From Tardiphaga sp052076105 (GTDB lineage: Bacteria; Pseudomonadota; Alphaproteobacteria; Rhizobiales; Xanthobacteraceae), in assembly GCF_052076105.1 (NCBI RefSeq), contig NZ_CP197245.1, positions 3,906,001 through 3,970,000 of the forward strand: a stretch of 64,000 nucleotides of DNA. The letters are read 5' to 3'. Under the pieces are notes generated by a model. It worked only from the letters and a program-made list of their open reading frames with translations, made no database searches and had not been told where the DNA came from. Shown one piece after another: positions 8,244 to 15,572 of this stretch (positions within the stretch are counted from its first letter, which is position 1; each line of letters starts with the position of its first letter). Position numbers and translations under genes: made by a program.

Positions 8244-8513
8244 TCAGCAGCGGCAGATGTTCAGTGACTTGTCGAGCTGCTCGTCCAGCAGATGCTGCTG
8301 CGCATCGAACTTCGAAAGTCGCTGCTGTTCGTCCGCGTTCGCATCTTCGTCTGACAGAAAGCCATCCGGGGTCGGCTGGGCGTGCCCCACCGGCGCCGGC
8401 AGGGGTTTCGATGCAACGACGGATTCACGGGCCATCGCGGCATTCGGAGCTGCCGCTATGGCGATCAACGCGATGAAGACTGCTGACACTACCGGCATGA
8501 GATCTGAGCGCAT
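8244..8513 (-). CDS. Small secreted protein, first gene of RND operon
   Basis: An 89-residue protein. Residues 1-28 are a signal peptide with an 'ANAAMA'-type cleavage site. The mature part is hydrophilic, Asp/Gln-rich and helical, and ends in a Cys-x-Cys tail ('NICRC'). No family recognised. The ATG at 8513 is preceded by AAGGAAGGA about 7 bp upstream, and the longer reading frame (to 8639) lacks such a site and would hide the signal peptide. It leads the RND operon and is preceded by a palindrome shared with the rpoH-like and polyketide operons. The C-terminal CxC could bind a metal or form a disulphide; this is inference. Confidence 0.66.
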   Translation of the reverse strand: MRSDLMPVVSAVFIALIAIAAAPNAAMARESVVASKPLPAPVGHAQPTPDGFLSDEDANADEQQRLSKFDAQQHLLDEQLDKSLNICRC

Positions 8514-8584
8514 TGGATCATTCCTTCCTTGGCGCCCGACCGGATTGGCAATCCAGCTGCGCGCGACTGTTGGGTCTTTGGAAG

Positions 8585-8627
8585 AAATAATGATGCGATG
8601 CGGCAGGCCAACTAAATAACGATTTAG
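8585..8627 (-). promoter_or_regulatory. Palindrome A and putative -10 of the RND operon
   Basis: CTAAAT-AACG-ATTTAG (8612-8627) is a perfect dyad. On the minus strand, 21 bp downstream, lies TTATTT (8590-8585), a partial match to the CTATCT hexamer seen with the sister sites. The start codon of the first operon gene is about 100 bp downstream of the dyad. Confidence 0.62.
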
Positions 8628-8679
8628 GAAACGGCGCACCGGGCAACGGACAGCGATCTCGCTGCGATGTGATCGCGGT

Positions 8680-10059
8680 CTAGACTTTTATCTCGGAAGC
8701 GTGAGGGAATCCAATTTCGATCACGCACCCCGCGCCCGAAAAGATCGTCAACCGAAAGCCGTGCAGTTTGGCAATCGTGGCAACAAGATTGAGGCCAAGC
8801 CCAAGGCCTGGCGTCTTGCGAAACGCATCGGAGCGGTAGAACCGCCGCAGTACCGCGCTACGCTCATGTTCGCCTATCCCCGCGCCAGTGTCCGTGATGC
8901 GCAGGATGCTCTCGCCGTCGCCGGACACCGTCGTAATCTGGACTTGCCCACCCCGCGGCGTGAACTTGACGGCGTTATCGACCAGGTTGGCGATCGCTTC
9001 CATCAGCAGGTCACGATCTCCCTCGACGACCGGGGCATGAACGATATCGGTGCGCAGCGTAATGCCCTTGTCTTCGGCTATCGGCGCATAGAGATCGCGG
9101 ACCTCGTGCAGCAGCTCCTCCAGTGCGACCTTACCGAATCCGGTGGAGCGACGGCTGTTCTCGATCTCGGCCAGCCTCAGCAGCGCTGCGGCAATCGCCA
9201 GCGACTGATCCATGCTCGCGATGGCCCTGTCGACCACAGATCGCAGTTCGGGCAGCGTCTTGGCGTTATCCCGGCCGCGCTCCAGGGCCAGGCGTGCCCG
9301 GGTCAACGGGGTCCGCAGATCGTGCGCGATGTCATTGCCGACTCCGGCAATCGTGTGGATCAGCGTTTCGATCTCGTCCAGCATGCTGTTGACCATGCCG
9401 GCGAGTTGAGTGAACGGATCGCGGCCACGGCCGCGATTGACCGGGAGCCGTTCGTGCAAATTGCCCGCCACGATGCGCTGAATGCGCTCATTGACGCCGG
9501 CGATCCGACGTTCGGCGCGCAGACTGAGCAGTGCGCCCAGCGCAAGGCATAGCAGCAGAGCCGGGATCAGACCGAGAGCCAGAGCCTGGCTGACAACCAT
9601 CGACAGCTGCTTCGCCTCATCGACATAGCGACCGATCACCAATACCTCGCCGTCCGGCAACTGCTGGCCGATGGCCTGAACGGTTAGTTGCTCCGGCCCC
9701 GCGGGGCGCTGCCTTGTAATCTCGACGGTCTGCACCGTGGCGTCCAGCCGCAGCGTCGCCGGCGGGCGCTCGAGATTGCCAGCAACCCTGCTTCCATCCG
9801 CCCGGAACAGGCCGATGAAATGCACGTCGCGCGAATCCTGGCTGAGTTGAAGATGAAGCGCCTCGAGCCTGCGATCATTCGGTAATGCCGCCACCGTTTG
9901 TAGCTGCAAAGCGATAACGTGATCCGAGCGGGTCACCAGCAGGCGGTCGGTCTTCCAATAGATGAAGCCGAACAGGACCAGCACGAACAAAGAAAGCGCG
10001 ACAGCCGCGACCGTGGCGGCGCGGAAGGTCGAACTACTCGCAAACTCGGCCAGATTCAT
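8680..10059 (-). CDS. Sensor histidine kinase (HAMP/HisKA/HATPase)
   Basis: A 459-residue membrane sensor kinase. Helix 1 (about 14-36) and helix 2 (about 155-180) bracket a periplasmic domain of about 115 residues. HAMP follows (about 180-235), then the dimerisation/phosphoacceptor domain with His246 in 'NDIAHDLRTPLTR', the N-box 'NLVDNAVKFTP' and G-boxes 'DTGAGIG' and 'GLGLGLNL'. All catalytic motifs are present. It is paralogous along its length to the kinase at 11896-13278, with the same periplasmic pattern ('GLFRADGSRVAGNL' versus 'GLFTTDGKRIAGNL'). It lies 94 bp after the rpoH-like gene and has no response regulator of its own, so it may feed into the OmpR-type regulator nearby. Confidence 0.93.
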   Translation of the reverse strand: MNLAEFASSSTFRAATVAAVALSLFVLVLFGFIYWKTDRLLVTRSDHVIALQLQTVAALPNDRRLEALHLQLSQDSRDVHFIGLFRADGSRVAGNLERPPATLRLDATVQTVEITRQRPAGPEQLTVQAIGQQLPDGEVLVIGRYVDEAKQLSMVVSQALALGLIPALLLCLALGALLSLRAERRIAGVNERIQRIVAGNLHERLPVNRGRGRDPFTQLAGMVNSMLDEIETLIHTIAGVGNDIAHDLRTPLTRARLALERGRDNAKTLPELRSVVDRAIASMDQSLAIAAALLRLAEIENSRRSTGFGKVALEELLHEVRDLYAPIAEDKGITLRTDIVHAPVVEGDRDLLMEAIANLVDNAVKFTPRGGQVQITTVSGDGESILRITDTGAGIGEHERSAVLRRFYRSDAFRKTPGLGLGLNLVATIAKLHGFRLTIFSGAGCVIEIGFPHASEIKV

Positions 10060-10153
10060 CTCGTGAGCGGCCCGTGAGGGACATTTGAACCGCCAACATA
10101 ACGGATTTCCCGCGCTTGCGCGAATTCCTCATCGCCCGCCGGAATGCCGCAAT

Positions 10154-11107
10154 TCAGTGCATCGCCAGCGCGGGGGCGCGGGTGCGACGTCGATCGTGCG
10201 AAAGCTTGCGCGCCGCCGACTGCACCTTCTCGAACGCCCGCTGCTCGATCTGGCGGATCCGCTCGCGCGACAGCCCGTAGTGCTGCGCGAGGTCTTCGAG
10301 CGTGTCCGGCTCGTCGGCGAGATAACGCGCTTCGAAGATGTGGCGCTCGCGCGCATTGAGCACATCGATCGCGCGCACCAGAACCTGACGCCGATGATCG
10401 ATTTCGTCCTGCTCGACCGTGACCATTTCTGGCGTGGGCGCCTCGTCGATCAGATAGTCCTGCCACTCGGCGGCGCCCTCGTCATCGTGCACCAGCCCGT
10501 TGAGCGAAGCATCACCGCCGAGCCGACGGTTCATGTCGACGACGTCCTTCTCAGTCACGCCCAGATCGGCTGCTATCAGGGTCACCTGGTCGGGCCGCAA
10601 GTCGCCGCCTCCCAGCGCCGAAATCCTGCTCTTGGCCGAACGTAGCTTGAAGAACAATTTCTTCTGACTCGCGGTGGTGCCGATCTTCACCAGCGACCAT
10701 GAGCGCAGGATGTAGTCCTGGATCGCTGCACGGATCCACCATACTGCATAGGTGGAGAAGCGGAATCCCTTATCCGGGTCGAACCCGTCAAGGGCCTGCA
10801 ACAGGCCGAGATTGGCCTCCGAAGTGATCTCCGACAGCGGCAGGCCGTAACCGCGATAGTTCATGGCCATCTTGGCGGCGAGGCGTAAGTGGCTGGTAAT
10901 AAGTTGCTCGGCTGCAGCACGGTCGCCGTGATCACGCCAGCGTATCGCCAGCACGTGTTCCTGCTCACGTTGCAGCATCGCAAAACGCCGGATGTCGGTT
11001 CGATAATTCAGGGCAGTGTCGGCTGCCGCAGGTGACCGCAGCCCGATCGGAGCCGCCAAACCAGGCGCCGGTGTGGAATACTCTGTCGACGTTCCATCGG
11101 TATTCAT
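10154..11107 (-). CDS. rpoH: RNA polymerase sigma factor, RpoH (sigma-32) type
   Basis: A 317-residue group 3 sigma factor. Region 2 carries 'LITSHLRLAAKMAMNYRGYGLP' in part and 'GFRFSTYAVWWIRAAIQDYILRSW'-type sequence (about 85-150). The RpoH-box region reads 'SQKKLFFKLRS', close to the QRKLFFNLR signature of RpoH. Region 4 ends with 'LEDLAQHYGLSRERIRQIE' (about 270-290). Alphaproteobacteria often carry two or three rpoH paralogues for heat, acid or oxidative envelope stress, and this may be an accessory copy. I chose the ATG at 11107 (GGAG about 11 bp upstream) over a 53-residue longer frame whose leader is unlike RpoH and would run through the operator. A shared palindrome with a CTATCT hexamer drives it, tying it to the two-component locus. 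Confidence 0.87.
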   Translation of the reverse strand: MNTDGTSTEYSTPAPGLAAPIGLRSPAAADTALNYRTDIRRFAMLQREQEHVLAIRWRDHGDRAAAEQLITSHLRLAAKMAMNYRGYGLPLSEITSEANLGLLQALDGFDPDKGFRFSTYAVWWIRAAIQDYILRSWSLVKIGTTASQKKLFFKLRSAKSRISALGGGDLRPDQVTLIAADLGVTEKDVVDMNRRLGGDASLNGLVHDDEGAAEWQDYLIDEAPTPEMVTVEQDEIDHRRQVLVRAIDVLNARERHIFEARYLADEPDTLEDLAQHYGLSRERIRQIEQRAFEKVQSAARKLSHDRRRTRAPALAMH

Positions 11108-11187
11108 GTCAGCCGCTCCGCTGCGATTAATCTGTTGCTGATCGATGTCCGGGGCCGATGTCACGGCCTTTGCGGACGATCCTGAAA

Positions 11188-11250
11188 AGATAGCGGTGGC
11201 TGTCGCGGGAACCATTAAATTGCAGGTTAAGGATATAAATTCGAATTCAG
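11188..11250 (-). promoter_or_regulatory. Palindrome B (tandem) and putative -10 of the rpoH-like gene
   Basis: TTAAAT-TGCA-GGTTAA (11215-11230) is followed on the minus strand by a 21-bp spacer and CTATCT (11193-11188). A weaker copy, ATAAAT-TCGA-ATTCAG (11235-11250), sits one step upstream with centres exactly 20 bp apart, about two helical turns. No -35-like TTGACA is present at the usual spacing, which suggests activation by a protein bound at the dyad. Confidence 0.68.
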
Positions 11251-11330
11251 GTTCGGCTTGCGGCACGAACGAAGCCGACGTGGCGTGGCTTCCGCAACGT
11301 CACGCCGGCGATGCCTTGCAGGACGGTTCG

Positions 11331-11771
11331 TCAGCTGCAGCCGGCACCCCAGGGATAGTGGTTGGGATGCAGCGGGCCGTAAACATACGGACAGTCGTAG
11401 CCGTAATCATCGTAGTAGCCCGGGAAGCCGAAGCCACGGCCGGTATGTCTGACGAGGTGATGTCCGGCAAAGGCGTGCGATCCGAATCCACCTCCTGCGA
11501 AACGCTGGCCTCCCATTCCGCCGAGATGCTCGCCGCCGATGCCACCCACATGACCGGCGGCGATGCCGCCTCCCATATGACCGCCGCCGATGCCGGATCC
11601 AGAGCCGCCCATGTGACCACCACCGAAGCCGCCGCCAAAGCCGCCCATGTGGCCGCCACCGCCGCCGAAACCACCACCGTGGCCGCCGCCGCCGCGTGCA
11701 TCTGCGGCGGTGGCCAGCAGGCTCAATGCCAGCGCAGCCGTTGCGAATATCTTGAATGTACGTCCTTTCAT
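11331..11771 (-). CDS. Secreted Gly/His-rich protein
   Basis: A 146-residue exported protein. The signal peptide is residues 1-26 (cleavage after 'TAADA'). A Gly-rich stretch follows with repeated 'GGGHMGG' units (about 27-85), giving regularly spaced His and Met. The C-terminal part is aromatic with Tyr and two Cys ('YDDYGYDCPYVYG'). His/Met spacing of this kind can bind metal ions, but this is inference. The ATG at 11771 has AAGGATGAG upstream, and the alternative start 20 codons earlier has none and disrupts the signal peptide. It lies between the sensor kinase operon and the rpoH-like gene, with its own palindromic promoter element. Confidence 0.75.
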   Translation of the reverse strand: MKGRTFKIFATAALALSLLATAADARGGGGHGGGFGGGGGHMGGFGGGFGGGHMGGSGSGIGGGHMGGGIAAGHVGGIGGEHLGGMGGQRFAGGGFGSHAFAGHHLVRHTGRGFGFPGYYDDYGYDCPYVYGPLHPNHYPWGAGCS

Positions 11772-11847
11772 GATCTCATCCTTTCCATCGATGCCGCTGT
11801 TGTCGTGAACGTCCATCCGGCGTCGAGGCAACAGCGCGATCTACGGA

Positions 11848-11890
11848 ACATGGTGAGCTGACACGGCGAGGCGATTAAAATGCGCTTTAG
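11848..11890 (-). promoter_or_regulatory. Palindrome C and putative -10 of the Gly/His-rich gene
   Basis: TTAAAA-TGCG-CTTTAG (11875-11890) matches the common dyad with two changes. At the same 21-bp distance on the minus strand lies CCATGT (11853-11848), a four-of-six match to CTATCT. The dyad is 104 bp upstream of the ATG and just beyond the stop of the second kinase gene. Confidence 0.55.
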
Positions 11891-11895
11891 ACAGA

Positions 11896-13278
11896 TCACC
11901 TTTCCGGCAGCGGACAGGCGATCTCCGCGACGCAGCCGGGACCGGTCGACAACGTCAGCCGGAAGCCGTGCAGCTTGACGATCGCGGAAACCAGGCTGAG
12001 GCCAAGACCAGTGCCGACGGTCCTGCGACTTTTGTCGGAGCGATAGAACCGCCGCAGCACCGCTTCGCGCTCGTCTTCTCCAATACCGGGTCCGGTGTCC
12101 GATATTCTGATAATGACATCGCTGGGCCCTCGCACGAGAGCCAGTTGGACGCATCCATGGGGCGGCGTGAACTTGACCGCGTTATCGACCAGGTTGATGA
12201 CGGCCTCCTGCAGCAGATCGCGGTCGCATCGGACAATGGCTTCGTCGTCGACATCGACGCGTAGGCTGACCTGCTTGTCTTCGGCGATCGGTTCGTAGAG
12301 GTCGCAGGCCTCACGCAGCAAACCCGCCAGCACCACATCGCCGAACCCTCTGCGGTCGCCATAGTGCTCGATCTCCCGGATACGCAGCAGGCTGGTGATA
12401 ATGGTGAGCACTTCGTCCACGCCAGCGATCGCGCGGTCGGCGACCGCCTGCAGGTCCGCGACCGTCGTGGCATTGGCGCGGCCGCGCTCGAGGCCGACGC
12501 GGACACGCGTCAGCGGCGTGCGCAGATCATGCGCGATCTCGTTGCCGGTCCCCGCCATTTCGGTGACCAACACCTCGATCTCGTCGAGCATACCGTTGGC
12601 GATGATCGCCAGCTTGTCGAAGGGGTGGTCGAGGCTGGCCGTGGGAAGTCGCTCGCGCAGGTCGGCATCGATAATGCGCCTGACCTGCGCATGGAGTTCA
12701 TCGACACGACGCTGCACCCGCAGGCTGAGCACACCACCGATCGCCAGGCTGAGGGCGCCCGCCACCGGCAGACCAAGCAGCAGGGCACGGCCGATCGCTG
12801 CCGCCAGTTCCTTGAGTTCACCGCTATGGCGGGCGATGACCAACACTTGGCCGTCGGGCAAGCGGCGACCGATGGCGCGCACGGACATCGACTCCGGTTT
12901 GCGCGGATCGATCCTGACCACCTGCGTCGCATGAATCCGGGCGTCGATCGCCAATTGCGGCGGGATATCGCGCAGATTGCCGGCGATCCGTTTTCCATCG
13001 GTGGTGAACAAACCGGCCAGCCGGGTCCGACGCGGATCGGACGCCAGACGGTCCTCGATTGCGATGACCCTGCGCTCCGGCACGTCCGAAGCGATCGCCT
13101 CGCTCGCCTCTGCGATCGAAGCGTCCATGTCGGCCCGCATCGAACTGCCAGCCTCCCAGTACACGAAGGCTGAGAACAAAAGAATGCAGAGCGCGATCGC
13201 AATGGACGTCCACCGGAACGTCGTCGTGCGGACGAAATCAGGAAGGCGCACGAAGAATAAATCCTGCGCCGCGGACAT
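11896..13278 (-). CDS. Sensor histidine kinase, partner of the OmpR-type regulator
   Basis: A 460-residue sensor kinase with two membrane helices (about 24-44 and 160-185), a periplasmic domain between them, HAMP (about 185-240), His250 in 'NEIAHDLRTPLTR', N-box 'NLVDNAVKFTP' and G-boxes 'DTGPGIG' and 'GTGLGLSL'. Complete and normal in length. Its ATG lies about 40 bp inside the end of the regulator gene, so the two are co-transcribed and probably a cognate pair. It is paralogous to the kinase at 8680-10059. The signal is unknown, and the neighbouring efflux, secreted and sigma-factor genes suggest envelope stress or toxic compounds. Confidence 0.94.
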   Translation of the reverse strand: MSAAQDLFFVRLPDFVRTTTFRWTSIAIALCILLFSAFVYWEAGSSMRADMDASIAEASEAIASDVPERRVIAIEDRLASDPRRTRLAGLFTTDGKRIAGNLRDIPPQLAIDARIHATQVVRIDPRKPESMSVRAIGRRLPDGQVLVIARHSGELKELAAAIGRALLLGLPVAGALSLAIGGVLSLRVQRRVDELHAQVRRIIDADLRERLPTASLDHPFDKLAIIANGMLDEIEVLVTEMAGTGNEIAHDLRTPLTRVRVGLERGRANATTVADLQAVADRAIAGVDEVLTIITSLLRIREIEHYGDRRGFGDVVLAGLLREACDLYEPIAEDKQVSLRVDVDDEAIVRCDRDLLQEAVINLVDNAVKFTPPHGCVQLALVRGPSDVIIRISDTGPGIGEDEREAVLRRFYRSDKSRRTVGTGLGLSLVSAIVKLHGFRLTLSTGPGCVAEIACPLPER

Positions 13279-13915
13279 TGTGGATCATCGGCGGATCGCC
13301 AGGCGTGTCTATCTTGTGCCGCAGCCGCCCCATATGGACATCGACAAGATTAGTGTCCGGGACGAATTTATAGTTCCAGACCTCCTCCAGCAACATCGCC
13401 CGCGTCAGCAGCTGCTCGTTCCGCTGCATCATGTATTCGAGAAGGCGGAATTCCCGCGGCAGCAGTTCGATCTCCCGCTCGCCACGTCGCGCGGTGCGTT
13501 CGATCAGGTCGAGTTCGAGCGGCCCCACCCGCAACATGGTTTCCCGCGTTTCGATCGGACGGCGCAATAGGGCCTCGATCCTCGCCACCAGTTCGACGAT
13601 CGCAAAAGGCTTGGTCAGATAGTCATCGCCGCCCATACGCAATCCGCGAACGCGATCATCGACCGCTCCGAGCGCGCTCAGGATCAGTACGGGTGTGCGA
13701 ATCTGGTCATGCCGCAGCGCCTCGACGATGGTGAGTCCGTCCATTCCCGGTAACATGCGATCGACGATCATCAAGTCCGGCTTGATGGAACGGGCCTTGT
13801 CGAGGCCTTCGATGCCACTCGCGGCATGTTCGACTTCGAAGCCGCGCTGCGTCAGCTCGGCCGCGAGTTCCTCGGCAGTCTCACTGTCGTCCTCGATGAG
13901 CAGAATCTTGGTCAT
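13238..13915 (-). CDS. OmpR/PhoB-family response regulator
   Basis: A 225-residue two-domain regulator. The receiver (1-120) has the acidic pair 'IEDD' (8-10), phosphoacceptor Asp52 in 'VDRMLPGMDG', a conserved Ser/Thr in 'LILSALG' and Lys in 'LTKPF'. The winged-helix DNA-binding domain (about 130-222) includes 'LLPREFRLLEYMMQRNEQLLTR' in part and 'VDVHMGRLRHKID'. The start at 13915 matches the family. An upstream in-frame ATG (14023) would add 36 non-conserved residues, and neither has a strong ribosome site. It is the only response regulator in the locus and is followed by two kinases. It is the prime candidate to bind the repeated TTAAAT-N4-ATTTAA dyad. Confidence 0.93.
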   Translation of the reverse strand: MTKILLIEDDSETAEELAAELTQRGFEVEHAASGIEGLDKARSIKPDLMIVDRMLPGMDGLTIVEALRHDQIRTPVLILSALGAVDDRVRGLRMGGDDYLTKPFAIVELVARIEALLRRPIETRETMLRVGPLELDLIERTARRGEREIELLPREFRLLEYMMQRNEQLLTRAMLLEEVWNYKFVPDTNLVDVHMGRLRHKIDTPGDPPMIHNVRGAGFILRAPS

Positions 13916-14103
13916 CTGGGGTATCTCGGGCGCCGTTTGATCTGAAGACGCAACAAGGTGCGACCGCTCCGTAGCATAACGGAAAACGTCGTCATTTTGT
14001 CGAAACTCGGTCATTTCGTCCATCCGGTCGGTGCAAGCCTCGCCGCTACGATAGGTACCGAGGATCCCGGGATGGCGTACGGCGTTGCTCTAGCATCGGT
14101 ATG

Positions 14104-14196
14104 CCGTGTCGCCATGATCTGCCGGGCCAGGCGGCCGAGATTTTCTTCGTGTCCGTAACACAGCACGGCCTGCGCCATGTCGATCATGTCCTGTCC
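14104..14196 (-). pseudogene. DUF305-like remnant
   Basis: On the minus strand a 31-residue stretch reads like the core of DUF305 proteins: 'RGQDMIDMAQAVL' followed by 'YGHEENLGRLARQIM'. This parallels the family's 'M..HH..AI.MA..vL.yG.d...r.LA..Ii'. The HH pair is replaced, there is no signal peptide, and the region after it is not family-like. The frame spans 14011-14283 overall. It looks like a decayed copy of a small periplasmic, copper/stress-linked protein gene lying between palindrome D and the response regulator. Confidence 0.45.
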
Positions 14197-14283
14197 TCGC
14201 GATACCACAGCAGTCATCGGAACGCGCCCAACCGAACAGCAGACCAATGGGCGCAACATCTTCGGAAGACCTGTGTTCTTCAA

Positions 14284-14299
14284 TTAAATACGAATTTAA
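14284..14299. promoter_or_regulatory. Palindrome D
   Basis: TTAAAT-ACGA-ATTTAA is a perfect copy of the dyad in the divergent gap between the response regulator and the polyketide operon. Neither orientation shows a CTATCT hexamer at 21 bp. It may serve the regulator gene (minus) or act as an auxiliary site 113 bp from palindrome E. Confidence 0.58.
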
Positions 14300-14396
14300 C
14301 TTGCGACGCAGCGACGTCCCATGCGCGGCGATTGTCGGCCAGACACCTGCCATCGACACCCCTCGGCAGCGACCGAAGCAGAGCGTCGGTCGGTTC

Positions 14397-14439
14397 TTAA
14401 ATCGCAATTTAATCGCTCCGCGGACTTTCCTCGCTATCT
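14397..14439 (+). promoter_or_regulatory. Palindrome E and putative -10 of the type III PKS operon
   Basis: TTAAAT-CGCA-ATTTAA (14397-14412) is a perfect dyad. After exactly 21 bp comes CTATCT (14434-14439), the same spacing and hexamer as at the rpoH-like gene. A start site near 14446 would leave a leader of about 46 nt before the TTG start codon. Confidence 0.72.
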
Positions 14440-14491
14440 CGACCTTCATCGGCCGGCGGTCATTTCGGCGGAGGCATACGGAGGGATTCCC

Positions 14492-15568
14492 TTGCCAGCA
14501 GTTTATATCAATCGTGTCGCAACGGCTGTGCCGCCTTACGACGTCCATGATGCCTTTCGCCGCTTCGCCCGGTCGACGCTCCATCTGGCCAACCCGCGTC
14601 AGGCCCAGCTGTTCGAACGCATGGCCGACAAATCCGGTATAGAGCACCGCTTCTCGTGCCTCACGCCGAGCAATCGGCCGGAAAGCGACCATTTTGATGC
14701 CGGCGGCTTCTATGCCCGTAGTGATTTTCCCGATACGGCGACGCGGATGGAGCAATATGAGCGACACGCGCCTGAACTCGCGCAAGCCGCCGTCGATCGC
14801 CTGCATCTCGGAGCGGATCGTGACCGCATCACACACCTGATCGTCACCAGTTGCACAGGCTTCTCCGCACCCGGCGTCGACCTCGATCTCATCGCGCGTT
14901 GCGAGCTTCCGACGACGGTCGAACGCACCGTGATCGGCTTCATGGGCTGCTACGCCGCCATCAACGCGCTGAAGCTGGCCTATCACATCGTCCGCTCCGA
15001 GGCATCGGCGCGCGTACTGGTGGTCAACCTCGAACTCTGTACGCTGCATCTCAAGGAAACCGCCGATCTTGAGCAGATGCTCTCGTTCCTGCTGTTTGCC
15101 GACGGTTGCGCGGCAAGCCTTGTGAGCGCCGAGCCGTTCGGCATCGCGCTCGACAGTTTCCGCGCAATGCTGGTCCCCGAGACCCGCGATCTGATCACAT
15201 GGAACATCCGCGACGCCGGCTTCGACATGGTGTTGTCGGGACGCGTTCCGGCCGTCATCCAGGACGGCCTGCGCCAGAGTGCCGATGAAATCCTGGCTGG
15301 AGCGCCCGCGGCGTCGATCGACCTGTGGGCGGTGCATCCCGGCGGCCGGACCGTTCTCGACGCGGTGGAGCGAGCCTTCGCGCTGGCGCCGACCGCGCTG
15401 GCCGCGTCGCGCGATGTGCTGCGCCGTTATGGAAACATGTCGTCGGCGACGGTCATGTTCGTGATCGAGCGGCTGATGCGTTCGGGCGCACGCGGCCGCA
15501 GCGGGTGCGCGATGTCGTTCGGGCCCGGACTGATCGCGGAAACCATGCTTTTTCGAACTGCGGCCTGA
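14492..15568 (+). CDS. Type III polyketide synthase (chalcone/stilbene synthase-like)
   Basis: A 358-residue homodimeric ketosynthase that extends an acyl-CoA starter with malonyl-CoA to pyrones, resorcinols or phloroglucinols. The Cys-His-Asn triad is visible: Cys153 in 'FMGCYAAINAL', His282 in 'WAVHPGG' and Asn315 in 'RYGNMSSAT'. Length is typical only from the TTG at 14492, which has GGAGGG six bases upstream; the frame extends 57 codons further upstream through the promoter dyad and has no ribosome site there. It heads an operon with methyltransferase, FAD oxidoreductase and MFS exporter genes. Similar enzyme sets make phenolic lipids (for example srsABC of Streptomyces griseus), so a modified alkylresorcinol or alkylpyrone is a reasonable inference. 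The starter unit is unknown. Confidence 0.9.
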   Translation: MPAVYINRVATAVPPYDVHDAFRRFARSTLHLANPRQAQLFERMADKSGIEHRFSCLTPSNRPESDHFDAGGFYARSDFPDTATRMEQYERHAPELAQAAVDRLHLGADRDRITHLIVTSCTGFSAPGVDLDLIARCELPTTVERTVIGFMGCYAAINALKLAYHIVRSEASARVLVVNLELCTLHLKETADLEQMLSFLLFADGCAASLVSAEPFGIALDSFRAMLVPETRDLITWNIRDAGFDMVLSGRVPAVIQDGLRQSADEILAGAPAASIDLWAVHPGGRTVLDAVERAFALAPTALAASRDVLRRYGNMSSATVMFVIERLMRSGARGRSGCAMSFGPGLIAETMLFRTAA

Positions 15569-15572
15569 CGTC

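Noticed and set aside
14284..14412. CtrA sites at the TTAA pairs
   Set aside because: The TTAA half-sites are separated by 8 bp in all six sites, not 7, and the dyad extends symmetrically (TTAAAT/ATTTAA).
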